Positions 1 through 11,418 of a stretch of 64,000 nt of DNA are shown piece after piece. Under the pieces are notes generated by a model. The model was given only the letters and a program-made list of their open reading frames with translations, was not told where the DNA came from and did no database searches. The position numbers and the translations under genes were made by a program. Source of the DNA: Siphonodentalium dalli (taxonomy: Eukaryota > Mollusca > Scaphopoda > Gadilida > Siphonodentaliidae); assembly GCA_032622095.1 (NCBI GenBank), contig CP136065.1:219710151-219774150 (forward strand), written 5' to 3'. The stretch's first letter is position 1, and every line of letters starts with the position of its first letter.

Positions 1-2
1 GT

Positions 3-1874
3 CCGTGGTCATCACCAGTGTTGTTGGTGCCGAAATATGATGGTTCCATCAGGTTTTGTATCGATTACAGAAGAGTTAATTCTCTCACAAAACGAGATGC
101 GTATCCTCTGCCGAATATCGAGGATTGTCTTCATTCTCTCTCGAATGCTAAATGGCTGTCCACGATGGACCTAGCTAGTGGATATTGGCAGTTAGAAATT
201 CGAGACGAAGACAAACCTAAGACGGCATTCTCGACACATCTTGGTTTACATCAGTTCAAGGTCGTTCCATTCGGGTTAACAAGTAGTCCGGCGGTCTTTG
301 AACGCCTTATGGAGGTCATATTTGCCGGTATGCAGTGGAAAAGATGTCTCTGTTATATCGATGACGTCATCACGTTTGGAGGTAATTTTGAAGAAGCTCT
401 CGAAAACTTAGAGGAGGTGTTTTGTCGGCAACGACGAGCTGGTTTGAAGCTAAAAGTGAAGAAATGTTCATTGTTCCAAAAAGAAGTGTCATTTCTAGGT
501 CATGTAGTTTCGGAACAGGGTATTAAATGTGATCCGAGGAAGATAGAGGCTGTGGTTAATTGGCCTATTCCTAGCAATCTTGCGGAATTGCGAAGTTTCC
601 TGGGGTTCACAAACTATTACAGGAAATTCTGTTCAAATTACACCTCGACAGTTTTTCCACTATTACACTTGACTCGAAAACATGTAAAATTTCGATGGAA
701 TACTGAGTGTCAAGCAGCTTTAAAAGGACTGAAGGAATGCTTAACGTCAGCACCTATCCTGGCATATCCCAGACAGGATGGTGTTCTCATTTTGGACTGT
801 GATGCTAGTAATAATGGTACTGGATGTGTGTTGTCTCAAATTCAAGAAGGAGAGGAGAGAGTTATTGCATATGGTAGTAAAACTCTCAGCCAAAGTCAGC
901 GAAATTATTGTACCACATATAGAGAATTACTGGCCGTTGTTCAGTTTGTTAAAAAGTTCAAACATTTTCTTTATGGTCAGAAATTCATAGTCAGAACTGA
1001 TCATGCTTCACTAGCATGGCTGCAAAATTTCAAACAGTCGGAAGGGATGGTTGCCAGATGGATATCAATATTGTAATCATTCAGCTTTGAAATTCAGCAT
1101 CGAAGTGGGGCAAAATATACTAATGCAGATGCTCTATCTCGCAGGCCATATCGTTTTTGCAAACGAGAAGACTGTCAAAGTGAATGCAATGTAGCAAGAT
1201 TGAAATTCAGAAATTGTCACAAAAATCAGTCTGGTTTTTCAAAAATTATGGTTTCTGAGATGAAAGATGCCACATCAGTGGCAACTCAGACTGATTTACC
1301 TTGCCTTAAAAAGGTTGTCACCATTCAACCCAAAGTACTACAAACCATGGCATCCAAGGGAGATGCCTCTGTGCCTCCAGGGGTGGTGGCCTCTGTTTGT
1401 TCTCAAGTTAGTTCGTCGGTTCAATGTAATATGCCAACTGAAATAGTTTCTGCTATTCACACATATGAGTACAGGAAATCTCAAGAGTTGATTGATAGAG
1501 TAAATTGGTTCGAAACCTGGGATGATGCATCTCTTGTCTTTATGCAGCAGAACGATCCCATTATTGGTTCCATAATGTCAATGAAGGAAAATCTAACAAT
1601 CAGGCCAGATGCGGAATCAGTGTCTTTGTTGGTCCCAGAAGCAAAAGTGCTATGGTCGAGGTGGGAAGAGTTGGTATTTGATGAAGGGAAAATGTGTCTT
1701 AAGGAGGGATCTTCCTTAAGATTTGTAGTTCCTGTGCAATTACAAAAAGAGTTATTTGGTTACCTACATTGTGATAGGATTGGTGGTCATTTGGGACGTG
1801 ATCGAACGTTAAGCTATCTAAAACGACGATGCTATTGTGCCAGTGCATGTCAAGCTAGGCCCAGGGAAGAGTAA
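3..1874 (+). pseudogene. pol: Ty3 pol: reverse transcriptase, RNase H, integrase zinc-binding start
   Basis: One frame runs from the window start to 1874 with a single TAA at 1074-1076. RT motifs are clear: FCIDYRRVN, MDLASGYWQ, VPFGLTSSP and the catalytic YIDD encoded near 354-366. RNase H follows, with LDCDAS and TYREL near 795-930 and RTDHASLAWL near 1000. After the stop the same frame continues with a tether ending NADALSRRP, typical of Ty3 pol, then a linker, then the first half of the integrase HHCC finger (histidines in LHCDRIGGHLG, near 1768-1800). The CC half is degraded (CYCASAC) and the frame ends at 1874. The TAA lies where related elements often have a glutamine-like residue, so a C-to-T change is a simple explanation (inference). 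The protein copies RNA to cDNA in a virus-like particle; this copy is unlikely to be functional. Confidence 0.92.
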
Positions 1875-3057
1875 ATCTTCATTACAACAAGATTTAGTGG
1901 GAACGCCACTGGATCGTATAGCCATTGATATCATGGGGCCATTGCCAGTGACATCTAATGGGAATGAATATATAATGGTAGTAGGGGACTATTTCACCAA
2001 ATTCATGGAGGCCTATGCTATTGCAAATCACACCGCCCAAACAGTGGCTGACACACTAGTTACTGAATTTAGCTGTCGCTATGGAGTCCCAAAGCAAATC
2101 CACACGGATCAGGGACGAGAATTTGAATCACACCTGTTTTCAGAAATATGTAAGCTCTTACAAATCCAGAAAACTCGTACTACACCTTATAGGCCTCAGT
2201 CGGATGGCCTTGTAGAGAGATTCAACCGAACACTCAAACAAATGTTAACAATGTTTGTGAACCAACATCAGAATGATTGGGATGACCATATGCCTTTCCT
2301 CTTGATGGCATATAGATCTTCCATAAATGATTCCACAAAATGCACCCCAAACATGTTAATGCTCGGACACGAAATCACTTATCCTCTAGATCTGATGATG
2401 GGAAAGTCACCATTTTCCAACCAGACTTTTTGTCCAATTGCATATGTTGAATGGGTCAGAGAGAGCTCTCGGACGGGCTTTCAGGTTGCTTTTGATAATT
2501 TGAAGACAAATGCCCGACAAAAACCTGTATATGATCGAGGGTTGAAACCTAGAGAATTTGCTACAAATGATTTGGTTTGGCGATGGTATCCACCATTAGC
2601 GAATAAGAAATTTGCTACCCCCTGGATTGGGCCTTACCATGTTATTAGTAAGGAATCTTCGGTAATATATGTATGTGAGAGGGTCGATGATGGGAAGAAA
2701 TTGTCATTACACATTGATCATTTGAAACCATATTATGGGGTAATTGATGCCGATGAGTTATCTCGATCTTTGGATGATTCTTCAGATGAGTTTGATATTG
2801 GAAACGGGCCTGTGGAAAGTGATATTTCCAAATCCGAACTTGATCATGATATTTCCAAATCCGAACTTGATCATGATATGTCCAAATCCGAACTTGATCA
2901 TGATATGTCCAAATCCGAACTTGATCATGATATTTCCAAATCCGAACTTGATCATGATATGTCCGAACTTGATCAAAACACTACCCCTCTAGTAGTTCCA
3001 AAACAAACCCGAATTGGAAGGCTGATAAAACCGCCCCTGAGGTATTCTCCTAACTAA
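1837..3057 (+). pseudogene. pol: Ty3 integrase catalytic core and C-terminal domain
   Basis: This frame is shifted by one base from the upstream pol frame and overlaps it by about 38 bases. The DDE catalytic triad is visible: Asp in AIDIMGPL (residue 31 of the open frame), Asp in HTDQGREF (residue 91) and Glu in DGLVERFNR (residue 127), giving the exact DD35E spacing. A C-terminal GPY-like module follows (PWIGPYHVI, then HIDHLKPYYG), and the chain ends after RLIKPPLRYSPN, a common Ty3 pol ending. A nine-residue repeat lies near the end. No natural ATG starts this frame, so it was originally the continuation of pol. Integrase joins the element cDNA to host chromatin. The DDE core itself looks undamaged. 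Confidence 0.9.
2821..2975 (+). repeat. 27-bp coding minisatellite in the integrase C-terminus
   Basis: Five tandem 27-bp units (2821-2955) plus a sixth, 20-bp copy that lacks the central part. Each encodes a nine-residue motif of the form D-I/M-SKSELDH. Units differ only at a T/G that switches Ile to Met, so the array is young. The unit contains the palindrome TGATCA. Confidence 0.95.
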
Positions 3058-3107
3058 AATATGAACGAAAACTGTCTTCTGATTCACAAGCAGTTCCTGA
3101 GGGTTAT

Positions 3108-3731
3108 TTGTTTGTTGCAGATGACGTCCAATCGGGTTACCAGAAAGAAGGATGTTCTCAGTTAATGGTGCCAGATGATCAAATGAGGATGTTGGACAGT
3201 GATGTCATCGCCGTGGATGACGGTTCAATAGTACCTGGATATTTATCCAGGGGTGTGTGGCCGGAGAAGCCTACACCATGCCCAGTCAAGGACTGTGATG
3301 ACCATAACTTTAATTCCTTCAACACCTTTATAGCCCACTGGGGGAAGTTTCATGAACAGAATGTTCAGGCTATTAAATGTTATTGCAATAAAGTTTTTTT
3401 TGTAATGAAGATGTATCATTTGCATCTTAATACAGCTCATAAAATGAGTATAATCGATGCGAAACAACGATCCCTCTATCAGGATTTTTCAACAATCAAA
3501 AACTCTAAATATAGGCATCCAAATGGTGTTCTGCCTTTTCGTAAGAAGACGGTGGCGGAACGGACAGCAGTGACCGAAAGACAAAAAGCTGCGGAGGAAC
3601 GCGCCAGAGTGGTGGTCCAAGCAAGCAGTGCTGCATCGAGCATCGTAAATCGGCTGGGAGACATAGATATGGCAAGAAACGTGAGCAAAAAGTTAAGGGG
3701 GTATGTTTTTGTCCCATGTAGAAAGCCTTGA
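3108..3731 (+). CDS. zinc-finger ORF downstream of integrase (extra Ty3 ORF)
   Basis: An open frame of about 207 codons from a TTG; the frame is open from 3054 with no ATG. Residues about 58-112 hold two C2H2-like fingers: CPVKDC followed by HWGKFH, and CYC followed by HLHLNTAH. The C-terminal third is basic and Glu/Arg/Ala-rich. A good 3' splice site (pyrimidine-rich stretch ending TTTGTTGCAG at 3120) lies at its start, so it could be expressed from a spliced leader (inference). Only the part up to about 3666 is native; the last 20 codons come from the inserted 82-bp-repeat element. Its position between integrase and LTR corresponds to that of accessory or env-like ORFs in other Ty3 elements, but it shows no envelope features. 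Function unknown; nucleic-acid binding is the likely activity. Confidence 0.6.
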   Translation: MFVADDVQSGYQKEGCSQLMVPDDQMRMLDSDVIAVDDGSIVPGYLSRGVWPEKPTPCPVKDCDDHNFNSFNTFIAHWGKFHEQNVQAIKCYCNKVFFVMKMYHLHLNTAHKMSIIDAKQRSLYQDFSTIKNSKYRHPNGVLPFRKKTVAERTAVTERQKAAEERARVVVQASSAASSIVNRLGDIDMARNVSKKLRGYVFVPCRKP

Positions 3732-6177
3732 TACAGAGCGGGACAAGCGTTACAGAAGCTGACAAAATATGTTTTTATTTCTCATCGTTATCTGCGTCTC
3801 AGTAGTAACCCTTGATACAGAGCGATACAAGCGTTACAGCAGTTAAAAATCGTTTTTATTTCTAGTGATTATCTGCGTCCCAGTAGTAACCCTTGATACA
3901 GAGCGATACAAGCGTTACAGCAGTTAAAAAATCGTTTTTATTTCTCATCGTTATCTGCGTCTCAGTAGTAACCCTTGATACAGAGCGATACAAGCGTTAC
4001 AGCAGTTAAAAAATCGTTTTTATTTCTCGTCGTTATCTGCATCCCAGTGGTAACCCTTGATACAGAGCGATACAAGCGTTACAGCAGTTAAAAAATCGTT
4101 TTTATTTCTAGTGATTATCTGCGTCCCAGTAGTAACCCTTGATACAGAGCGATACAAGCGTTACAGCAGTTAAAAAATCTTTTTTATTTCTCGTCGTTAT
4201 CTGCGTCCCAGTAGTAACCTTTGATACAGAGCGATACAAGCGTTACAGCAGTTAAAAAATCGTTTTTATTTCTCATCGTTATCTGCGTCCCAGTAGTAAC
4301 CCTTGATACAGAGCGATACAAGCGTTACAGCAGTTAAAAAATCTTTTTTATTTCTCGTCGTTATCTGCGTCCCAGTAGTAACCTTTGATACAGAGCGATA
4401 CAAGCGTTACAGCAGTTAAAAAATCGTTTTTATTTCTCATCGTTATCTGCGTCCCAGTAGTAACCCTTGATACAGAGCGATACAAGCGTTACAGCAGTTA
4501 AAAAATCGTTTTTATTTCTCATCGTTATCTGCGTCCCAGTAGTAACCCTTGATACAGAGATATACAAGCGTTACAGCAGTTAAAAAATGGTTTTTATTTC
4601 AAGTGATTATCTGCGTCCCAGTAGTAACCCTTGTTACAGAGCGATACAATCGTTACAGCAGTTAAAAAATCGTTTTTATTTCTCATCGTTATCTGCGTCC
4701 CAGTAGTGACCCTTGATACAGAGCGATACAAGCGTTACAGCAGTTAAAAAATGTTTTTTATTTCTCGTCGTTATCTGCGTCCCAGTAGTAACCCTTGATA
4801 CAGAGCGATACAAGCGTTACAGCAGTTAAAAAATCGTTTTTATTTCTAGTGATTATCTGCGTCCCAGTAGTAACCCTTGATACAGAGCGATACAAGCGTT
4901 ACAGCAGTTAAAAAATCGTTTTTATTTCTCATCGTTATCTGCGTCACAGTATTGACCCTTGATACAGAGCGATACAAGCGTTACAGCAGTTAAAAAATCG
5001 TTTTTATTTCTCATCGTTATCTGCGTCCCAGTAGTAACCCTTGATACAGAGCGATACAAGCGTTACAGCAGTTAAAAAATCGTTTTTATTTCTAGTGATT
5101 ATCTGCGTCCCAGTAGTAACCCTTGATACAGAGCGATACAAGCGTTACAGCAGTTAAAAAATCGTTTTTATTTCTCATCGTTATCTGCGTCCCAGTAGTA
5201 ACCCTTGATACAGAGATATACAAGCGTTACAGCAGTTAAAAAATGGTTTTTATTTCTAGTGATTATCTGCGTCCCAGTAGTAACCCTTGATACAGAGCGA
5301 TACAATCGTTACAGCAGTTAAAAAATCGTTTTTATTTCTCATCGTTATCTGCGTCCCAGTAGTAACCCTTGATACAGAGCGATACAAGCGTTACAGCAGT
5401 TAAAAAATGTTTTTTATTTCTCGTCGTTATCTGCGTCCCAGTAGTAACCCTTGATACAGAGCGATACAAGCGTTACAGCAGTTAAAAAATCGTTTTTATT
5501 TCTAGTGATTATCTGCGTCCCAGTAGTAACCCTTGATACAGAGCGATACAAGCGTTACAGCAGTTAAAAAATCGTTTTTATTTCTCGTCGTTATCTGCGT
5601 CCCAGTAGTAACCCTTGATACAGAGCGATACAAGCGTTACAGCAGTTAAAAAATCGTTTTTATTTCTCATCGTTATCTGCGTCCCAGTAGTAACCCTTGA
5701 TACAGAGCGATACAAGCGTTACAGCAGTTAAAAAATCGTTTTTATTTCTAGTGATTATCTGCGTCCCAGTAGTAACCCTTGATACAGAGCGATACAAGCG
5801 TTACAGCAGTTAAAAAATCTTTTTTATTTCTCATCGTCATCTGTAACGCTTGTATCGCTCTGTATCAAGGGTTACTACTGGGACGCAGATAACGATGAGA
5901 AATAAAAACGATTTTTTAACTGCTGTAACGCTTGTATCGCTCTGTATCAAGGGTTACTACTGGGACGCAGATAACGATGAGAAATAAAAACGATTTTTTA
6001 ACTGCTGTAACGCTTGTATCGCTCTGTATCAAGGGTTACTACTGAGACGCAGATAACGATGAGAAATAAAAACATATTTTGTCAGCTTCTGTAACGCTTG
6101 TCCCGCTCTGTATCAAGGCTTTCTACATGGGACAAAAACATACCCCCTTAACTTTTTGCTCACGTTTCTTGCCATAT
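3667..6177. mobile_element. TIR element filled with 82-bp tandem repeats, inserted in the Ty3 element
   Basis: The left end (ATATGGCAAGAAACG at 3667) is matched in reverse complement by the right end (CGTTTCTTGCCATAT, ending 6177). Homology continues inward through an outer 60-bp unique part and then through 82-bp repeats on both arms. The left arm is about 2.18 kb (26 repeat copies) and the right arm about 0.33 kb (4 copies); the switch of orientation is at about 5843-5853. ATAT flanks both ends, so a TA or TATA target duplication cannot be separated from the TIR itself. No transposase is encoded, so it is non-autonomous. Superfamily unknown. Confidence 0.8.
3725..5842. repeat. 82-bp tandem repeat array, about 26 copies
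   Basis: Unit: CCTTGATACAGAGCGATACA, then AGCGTTACAGCAGTTAAAA, then a T-rich part and ATCTGCGTCCCAGTAGTAA. Starts at 3811, 3892, 3974 and so on show a period of 82 (81 where one A is missing). Variants of the T-rich part (CTCATCG, CTAGTGA, CTCGTCG) recur in a block order, suggesting multi-unit amplification. Four inverted copies follow at 5850-6110. Not CRISPR: there are no unique spacers. Confidence 0.95.
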
Positions 6178-6184
6178 ATGCTAA

Positions 6185-6196
6185 TCTATGGCGGAG
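6185..6196 (+). promoter_or_regulatory. polypurine tract of the Ty3 element
   Basis: The purine-rich stretch ATGGCGGAG lies directly before the LTR start TGTTGGG at 6197. This is the normal place for plus-strand priming in LTR retrotransposons. Confidence 0.55.
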
Positions 6197-6596
6197 TGTT
6201 GGGTATTTTCCCCACAACCTAAAATCTGACTATGACTGGAGAACGCAGGAGGCGCTATCTATACTCTCCGCGCCCGCGCAGAGAACGTTTTGCGAACTTA
6301 TTGAGAACGTACTAGCATCACAATGACAGCGACTTGAACGCACAAAGAGCGTGAGACTTGACAAAGTAGGAACGCAATAGGAGCATACTTTGTTTTAAAA
6401 GTTTGACAATTTTCGACAGTTTTCGGCGCTCCTAGCTCCTGCTTGTTACTCATATGTTGGTACTTTTGCAGCGCAGTGAGAGCGCCGGCCTGAGTGTGAC
6501 AGGGTTTGATTTAAAATTGATTGTGGATTAAAGTGGATATAAGGGCTGTGTCCGACGGAATAAACTAGTGGATGAGGCATATAATTTCTCATTACA
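6197..6596 (+). repeat. probable 3' LTR of the Ty3 element
   Basis: Begins TGTTGGG right after the polypurine tract. It contains a possible TATA-like stretch (GGATATAAG near 6535) and an AATAAA poly(A) signal at 6559-6564, and it ends tentatively at a CA near 6596. The length of about 400 bp is typical. The end is uncertain because the 5' LTR is outside the window. Confidence 0.55.
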
Positions 6597-7878
6597 TCTT
6601 TTATAACCAGTGGATGATAAAAACTCGGAATTTATAAAAGAAATTAGATGAAAAATAGGAACGAAATACGCACCGAATTTGAAAATCAAACACTGCTTAA
6701 CCGTTTAATTGATATTTGTAAAATTCATACATATTAATTTGTTCTCTCACATAGCCCACAACTCATATATATGCACCAAATATATAACATAAAATGTACG
6801 AAGTGAGCGGCTTATAGATTACAACGTGATGTAAGTTCCCCGTCCTGTATACTCATGATACTGCTGTTTGACCAACTCAAGTTTATTTGGCGCGAATAGG
6901 CGATTTGATTACGAAAATTATAAACGTACTCAAAACTTACCCTCACCCTATTTCATAAAAGTTTTACCACAATGGTATTTCCAAGAAAGCCACACATATA
7001 AATATATTAATTTCCATATATGCCATATGGTGATTACGTTCATGAGTATCATGTTCTCTTAATACATTTTATAATCGCCGTCGAAATTCGAATTTATGAA
7101 TCTGATGTATGCTATATAATAACACGTGTCTGGTCTGCTTCTTGAGTATTGTTATAGAATAGAAATATCTTCATTGGTCCACTGCTGGAGCTTATATACG
7201 GTAAGGATCGTTATTGGGGAGATGAGGAACATGAAATATCTTGCGATAACGCAAGGATAATTCTACCCAAAAGAAGTTATTTTTTTGTAGTATTACACAC
7301 TAAACTCTCACACCACATTTAGTTAAATATTATTTATCATGACCCAAATTCGCTTTTCTTTGTGGGTGGGTCTGTGGTAGGGCGGTGTCATTACATTGTA
7401 AATGATGCACGTTATTTTGTTAGTGTCTTTATACGAAATAACGCGAATTGTTCCTAAGTTCCGTATCCTATAGGAGCACTGGGGGATCAAATATATATCC
7501 TTTTTCGTGGTTCATCACTAAACAAAGTTCTAAATATGTAGGTTTTGTTTGTTATTTCTATACATGTCGTTTACGTTGTAATTGTGTGTCTCAAGTATGT
7601 CCATCTAAGTTCAGGGTTAGTGGCTATAACCAGTTTCCCTATCAGTGTTATAATTATCGCATAAAGTTTGTACGCCTTATTATGCAAAACAAAGTCGGGA
7701 TATGTAACGTTTTGACTTTTATTTACACAGCATAAACGGACAAACTTGACAATACCATATTAATGTATTATCTAGTAATATCTGCTATATATTTATGATT
7801 GACATAAGTCTGTTATAACACAAACAATCATTTTCGAGCCAAGAGTGTATCAACTCACGATCGTTCGAACCAATAAGA
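6597..7878. other. non-coding, AT-rich
   Basis: Open frames here are short, use arbitrary codons and show no recognisable domain. No clear repeat or RNA gene was seen. Confidence 0.5.
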
Positions 7879-7992
7879 GCCAACACGGAACAATATAAAC
7901 AATCATTCTTCGTGAGAACGATCAGGGACTGGAACAGTATGATAGAAGATTACGCATGCTCGGGGAATACAACAGGAGAAACACCAGAGTAG
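7879..7992 (+). pseudogene. LINE (non-LTR retrotransposon) ORF2 C-terminal scrap
   Basis: A 37-codon stretch ending in TAG contains QYKQSFFVRTIRDWNSM. This matches the common C-terminal signature of many non-LTR reverse transcriptase proteins (K-x-SFF-x-RTI-x-WN). Nothing upstream extends the protein convincingly, so it is a short 3' remnant. Confidence 0.55.
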
Positions 7993-8752
7993 TAGCAACG
8001 ACGCGACAACAGCCGAGAGGCTCCTGCGCCGGAAAAATACAGATACAGACAGATACAGAATCGACCCGCTCCCAATCTGTCTTGCGATGTATAATCACAT
8101 GATGTCATTTCAATGGCATTTAGAACGGCTCTTCACATCAAACTACAAGGTATGGAGAATTTGGGTATCTCTCCACAGAACGGGTGATCTAAGTTGTGCT
8201 ACTCACCTTGTCGCACATCCCCACATTCAGTTAGAATGCATCTCTTTTCGCACATCCCAACATTTGAGGCCGGCCTCTCTCTGTAAGGTCTGGTTCACAT
8301 CATGTTCAGGTATCAACTCATTTGCCCACCTGGGTTCAGATATCAGCTGGGAACTGCATGCTTTTAGGGTGAATACCCAATCAATCACACCTCTGGGTCA
8401 AGTCATGATCTCTTAAGATTGGAGTACTGAGGCTATCAGTAATCACTAACCGACCCAAATAGTTCAAGCATAACCAGATTTAATGGTCCCAATCTGAACC
8501 CAGAACACTATTAAGGTGGGACTTTCCTAGCTGTATAAAGGGGTTAATACAGGTGTATTTATAATCCAAATTATACCACAAAGGTATACATGTGGTCAAC
8601 AGCAATAATGCCAATCGGTGATGCTGAATACTGATATTGCAGATTCAGAGATTGAGATTCAACATTCTGGTATCAACTGTATCTACCATGAACACATACG
8701 CATATACATGTATGTGACGATCCCTCAGTTACTTTGAGGAATCTGACTTCCG

Positions 8753-8840
8753 CTCTCTCCTGATGATGACCTTGCGGGCTCACCAATCTCTAAATTTGGT
8801 GACAAAATAGGTCGAAACACTAATAGGCAGTGTAGAGTGC
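8753..8840 (+). ncRNA. hammerhead ribozyme-like motif, extended stem III
   Basis: The core CTGATGA is at 8760-8766 and GAAA at 8814-8817. GACC (8768-8771) and GGTC (8810-8813) can close stem II, with a 38-base interior that itself has a TCACCA/TGGTGA hairpin. After GAAA, CACT and AGTG close stem III and are followed by TA, the expected cleavage context. Stem I is weak: CTC before the core pairs with GAG after it, then a mismatch. It probably derives from a Penelope-like terminal repeat, since no coding part is nearby. Weaker than the motifs at 23.4 and 57.4 kb. Confidence 0.45.
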
Positions 8841-9234
8841 TACATAGAATGCCCCGTCCATAGATCGGATGGGATGTTGGTATTTATCCAATTTTATATA
8901 AAAATTGACGTGCAGTTTACCAAAGTTCATGCGCAGCTTTTAGCTGCATTTCTTGTTTAAAAAAAACAACAACCAACAACACAGGTTTGATTCATGATCG
9001 TAAATCGAGTACGCCCGTATTTTGCGGATTGCGGAAGTGATCGCAAATCGAAACCGAAACAACATTTTGTCACAATTTTTGTGTTCATGTTTTCATGGAA
9101 ACAAATATTTAATCACAGTTGAAGGTGTAAATCATATAAAATCAACTCTTATCTGGCTAAAATATTGAGCAAGTCATTGTTGATTTTCATAGATCAAGCT
9201 TCCACGAATGTATTTTATTTGTGAGCAGTGAATT
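8841..9234. other. non-coding
   Basis: No gene, RNA or structured repeat recognised between the hammerhead-like motif and the outer inverted-repeat element. Confidence 0.4.
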
Positions 9235-9505
9235 GACAGGGCTACTTCTTAACTTAAGGACTTTGCTAACCCAATTTCCCCAAAATTTTATGGAGTCAAA
9301 ATAAAGGTTTATGTTCACTCTTATTAGTGATCACAGTAACCATACCCATGAATGCAACATTTTAAGAGTATAAGTCATGGTGGAGCATGTTAGAATTACT
9401 AAATGTTAACTTTATAGAGGTTTTTAAAAATATTTTTTTCGAACCCAAATCCAACAAACACGAAGTCCATACCTAAGAAAAAAATATGGGAATGTGTGCT
9501 GAACC

Positions 9506-11181
9506 GGTACGTATAAAAGCCGAACACAACCGAACATAACCGAACACAAGACCAAATAATGGGAAATATCACGAATAAAGTTCATAGGCATGTGTATTCA
9601 TGTTCACACTATTACTATACGAAGTTTGGTGGAGTTCGGGCAAATAATAAGTGTTTTATTCGATATTTTGTAAAACGCGTTTTGTGATCGGCATAGAAAA
9701 GCCGAACACAAGTTATAATTTTGTCGTGGATTAGTCTAACGGCTGTCTAGCTAGGTGATAATTAATATCTGACATGGTCACTAATCCGAAAGGCTTTAAT
9801 TGTTGTTGATGGCGGTCTCTCACCTATTGTAGTTCAGTGTTTTGAAAATGCTAATGGGTGATTATGGGTGATTGGAAAGGGATGAGACAACAAGCCTGTT
9901 GTGGCTTTTTTGAAATTAAGTCCTCTCCCAAAACGTGACGAGTATAATAATAATTACAAAAATAAATATTTATGTAACTTCATGGAAAGATTACAACTCA
10001 AAGTTTTTAACATTTGACGATACCGCAAAACGGGGCTATTGCCAAGAAGCCATGTCAGACTAAAAGAGTAAAGACATGCAAAACTAGATCAATCAACCCT
10101 AGCAAACATCAAAAAGTATCTTGAGCGCAAAATAAATAATCTTTATTCCTTTCATATCACATTCCTGTCATATCAGAGACATATTTGAAAATAAAATAAG
10201 ATCTTAAATTTCTGCATATCACAGCATATCAGACTTTTAAAAAGATACAATACGAAACGCTCTTTATTCGGGGCGTGCTGATATTTGTCCAGTATGATCC
10301 ATCTAAACAACCATATTGTACGAATGTACTTGTAATACTAACGGGGTGGGTGTAACATGTTTGCTAGGGTTGATTGATCTAGTTTTGCATGTCTTTACTC
10401 TTTTAGTCTGACATGGCTTCTTGGCAATAGCCCCGTTTTGCGGTATCGTCAAACGTTAAAAACTTTGAGTTGTAATCTTTCCATGAAGTTACATAAATAT
10501 TTATTTTTGTAATTATTATTATTCTCGTCACGTTTTGGGAGAGGACTTAATTACAAAAAAGCCACAACAGGCTTGTTGTCTCATCCCTTTCCAATCACCC
10601 ATAATCACCCATTAGCATTTTTGTAAAATATTCATCTTCTTTTGTATTGTGTATAAATTTTGTTGACACCAAGTTTTGCTTCATGTGACGAGTGCATAAG
10701 GTATGTGTACTAGCGGGAAAACTTGTTTGTCACTCGACGTTTTTACAATCGTTGTCTTTCACGACGGGGCCTATCAAAAGCATGTTGTTTCTATAATAGT
10801 AGGCGCCATCAAACACTGAAACTATTTGTCAAAACACTGAACTACAATAGGTGAGAGACCGCCATCAACAACAATTAAAGCCTTTCGGATTAGTGACCAT
10901 GTCAGATATTAATTATCACCTAGCTTGACAGCCGTTAGACTAATCCACGACAAAATTATAACTTGTGTTCGGCTTTTCTATATGCCGAACACAAAACGCG
11001 TTTTACAAAATATCGAATAAAACACTTATTATTGGCCCAAACTCCACCAAACTTCGTATATTTATAGTGTGAACATGAATACACATGCCTATGATCTTTA
11101 TTCATGAAATTTCCTATTATTTGGACTTGTGTTCGGTTATGTTCGGTTGTGTTCGGTTGTGTTCGGCTTTTATGAGCTCCC
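9506..11181. mobile_element. non-autonomous MULE-like element with long inverted arms
   Basis: The arms (about 9506-10110 and 10352-11181) are near-complete reverse complements. The ends carry three 10-bp direct repeats of the form CCGAACACAA just inside ATAAAAG. Flanks TGCTGAACC (9497-9505) and TGCTGAACA (11182-11190) agree at 8 of 9 bases, a 9-bp target duplication as expected for Mutator-like elements. The right arm has an extra insert of about 217 bp (10621-10838) missing from the left arm. No transposase frame is present. Confidence 0.8.
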
Positions 11182-11418
11182 TGCTGAACACTGTGAAGAT
11201 ATGATGAACAACTTGAATGACTTGATGGGTGGATTATGGGTCACCTTGTACCCAGTCTTTCTGGGATTGTTATCAGCCTGTGTGTCAGTCTGTGGCCACT
11301 GGACCATAAGGGATTAGTCCATGATTGCTGACCTATTTAGTGGTTACAGGGTGGTCTGCTGAATTGAAGCTTAAGAAATTATTTTGTCAACTCACCACTG
11401 TCAATAGTTAACCAATCG

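Larger units (their letters stand above)
1..6596 (+). mobile_element. Ty3-type LTR retrotransposon, 3' part, with nested insertion
   Basis: The window opens inside the reverse transcriptase of a Ty3/mdg4-type element. Domain order is RT, RNase H, integrase, a separate zinc-finger ORF, polypurine tract and 3' LTR, the Ty3 order. The gag, protease, 5' LTR and primer-binding site lie before the window. The element is broken by an in-frame stop at 1074-1076, a frame change with probable small deletion near 1830-1860, and a 2.5 kb foreign inverted-repeat element at 3667-6177. The right end (about 6596) is a guess from a CA dinucleotide after a poly(A) signal; no second LTR is available for comparison. 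Seen: domains and order. Inferred: that the zinc-finger ORF and the LTR belong to the same element. Confidence 0.9.

Noticed and set aside
2782-2992. Frames on both strands across the Ty3 27-bp array
   Set aside because: Shadows of the repeat in the integrase C-terminus.
3505-3765. Minus-strand frame opposite the zinc-finger ORF
   Set aside because: Shadow of the + strand ORF.
3725-6110. CRISPR-like array
   Set aside because: Repeats are contiguous 82-bp units without unique spacers, in a eukaryotic context inside a TIR element.
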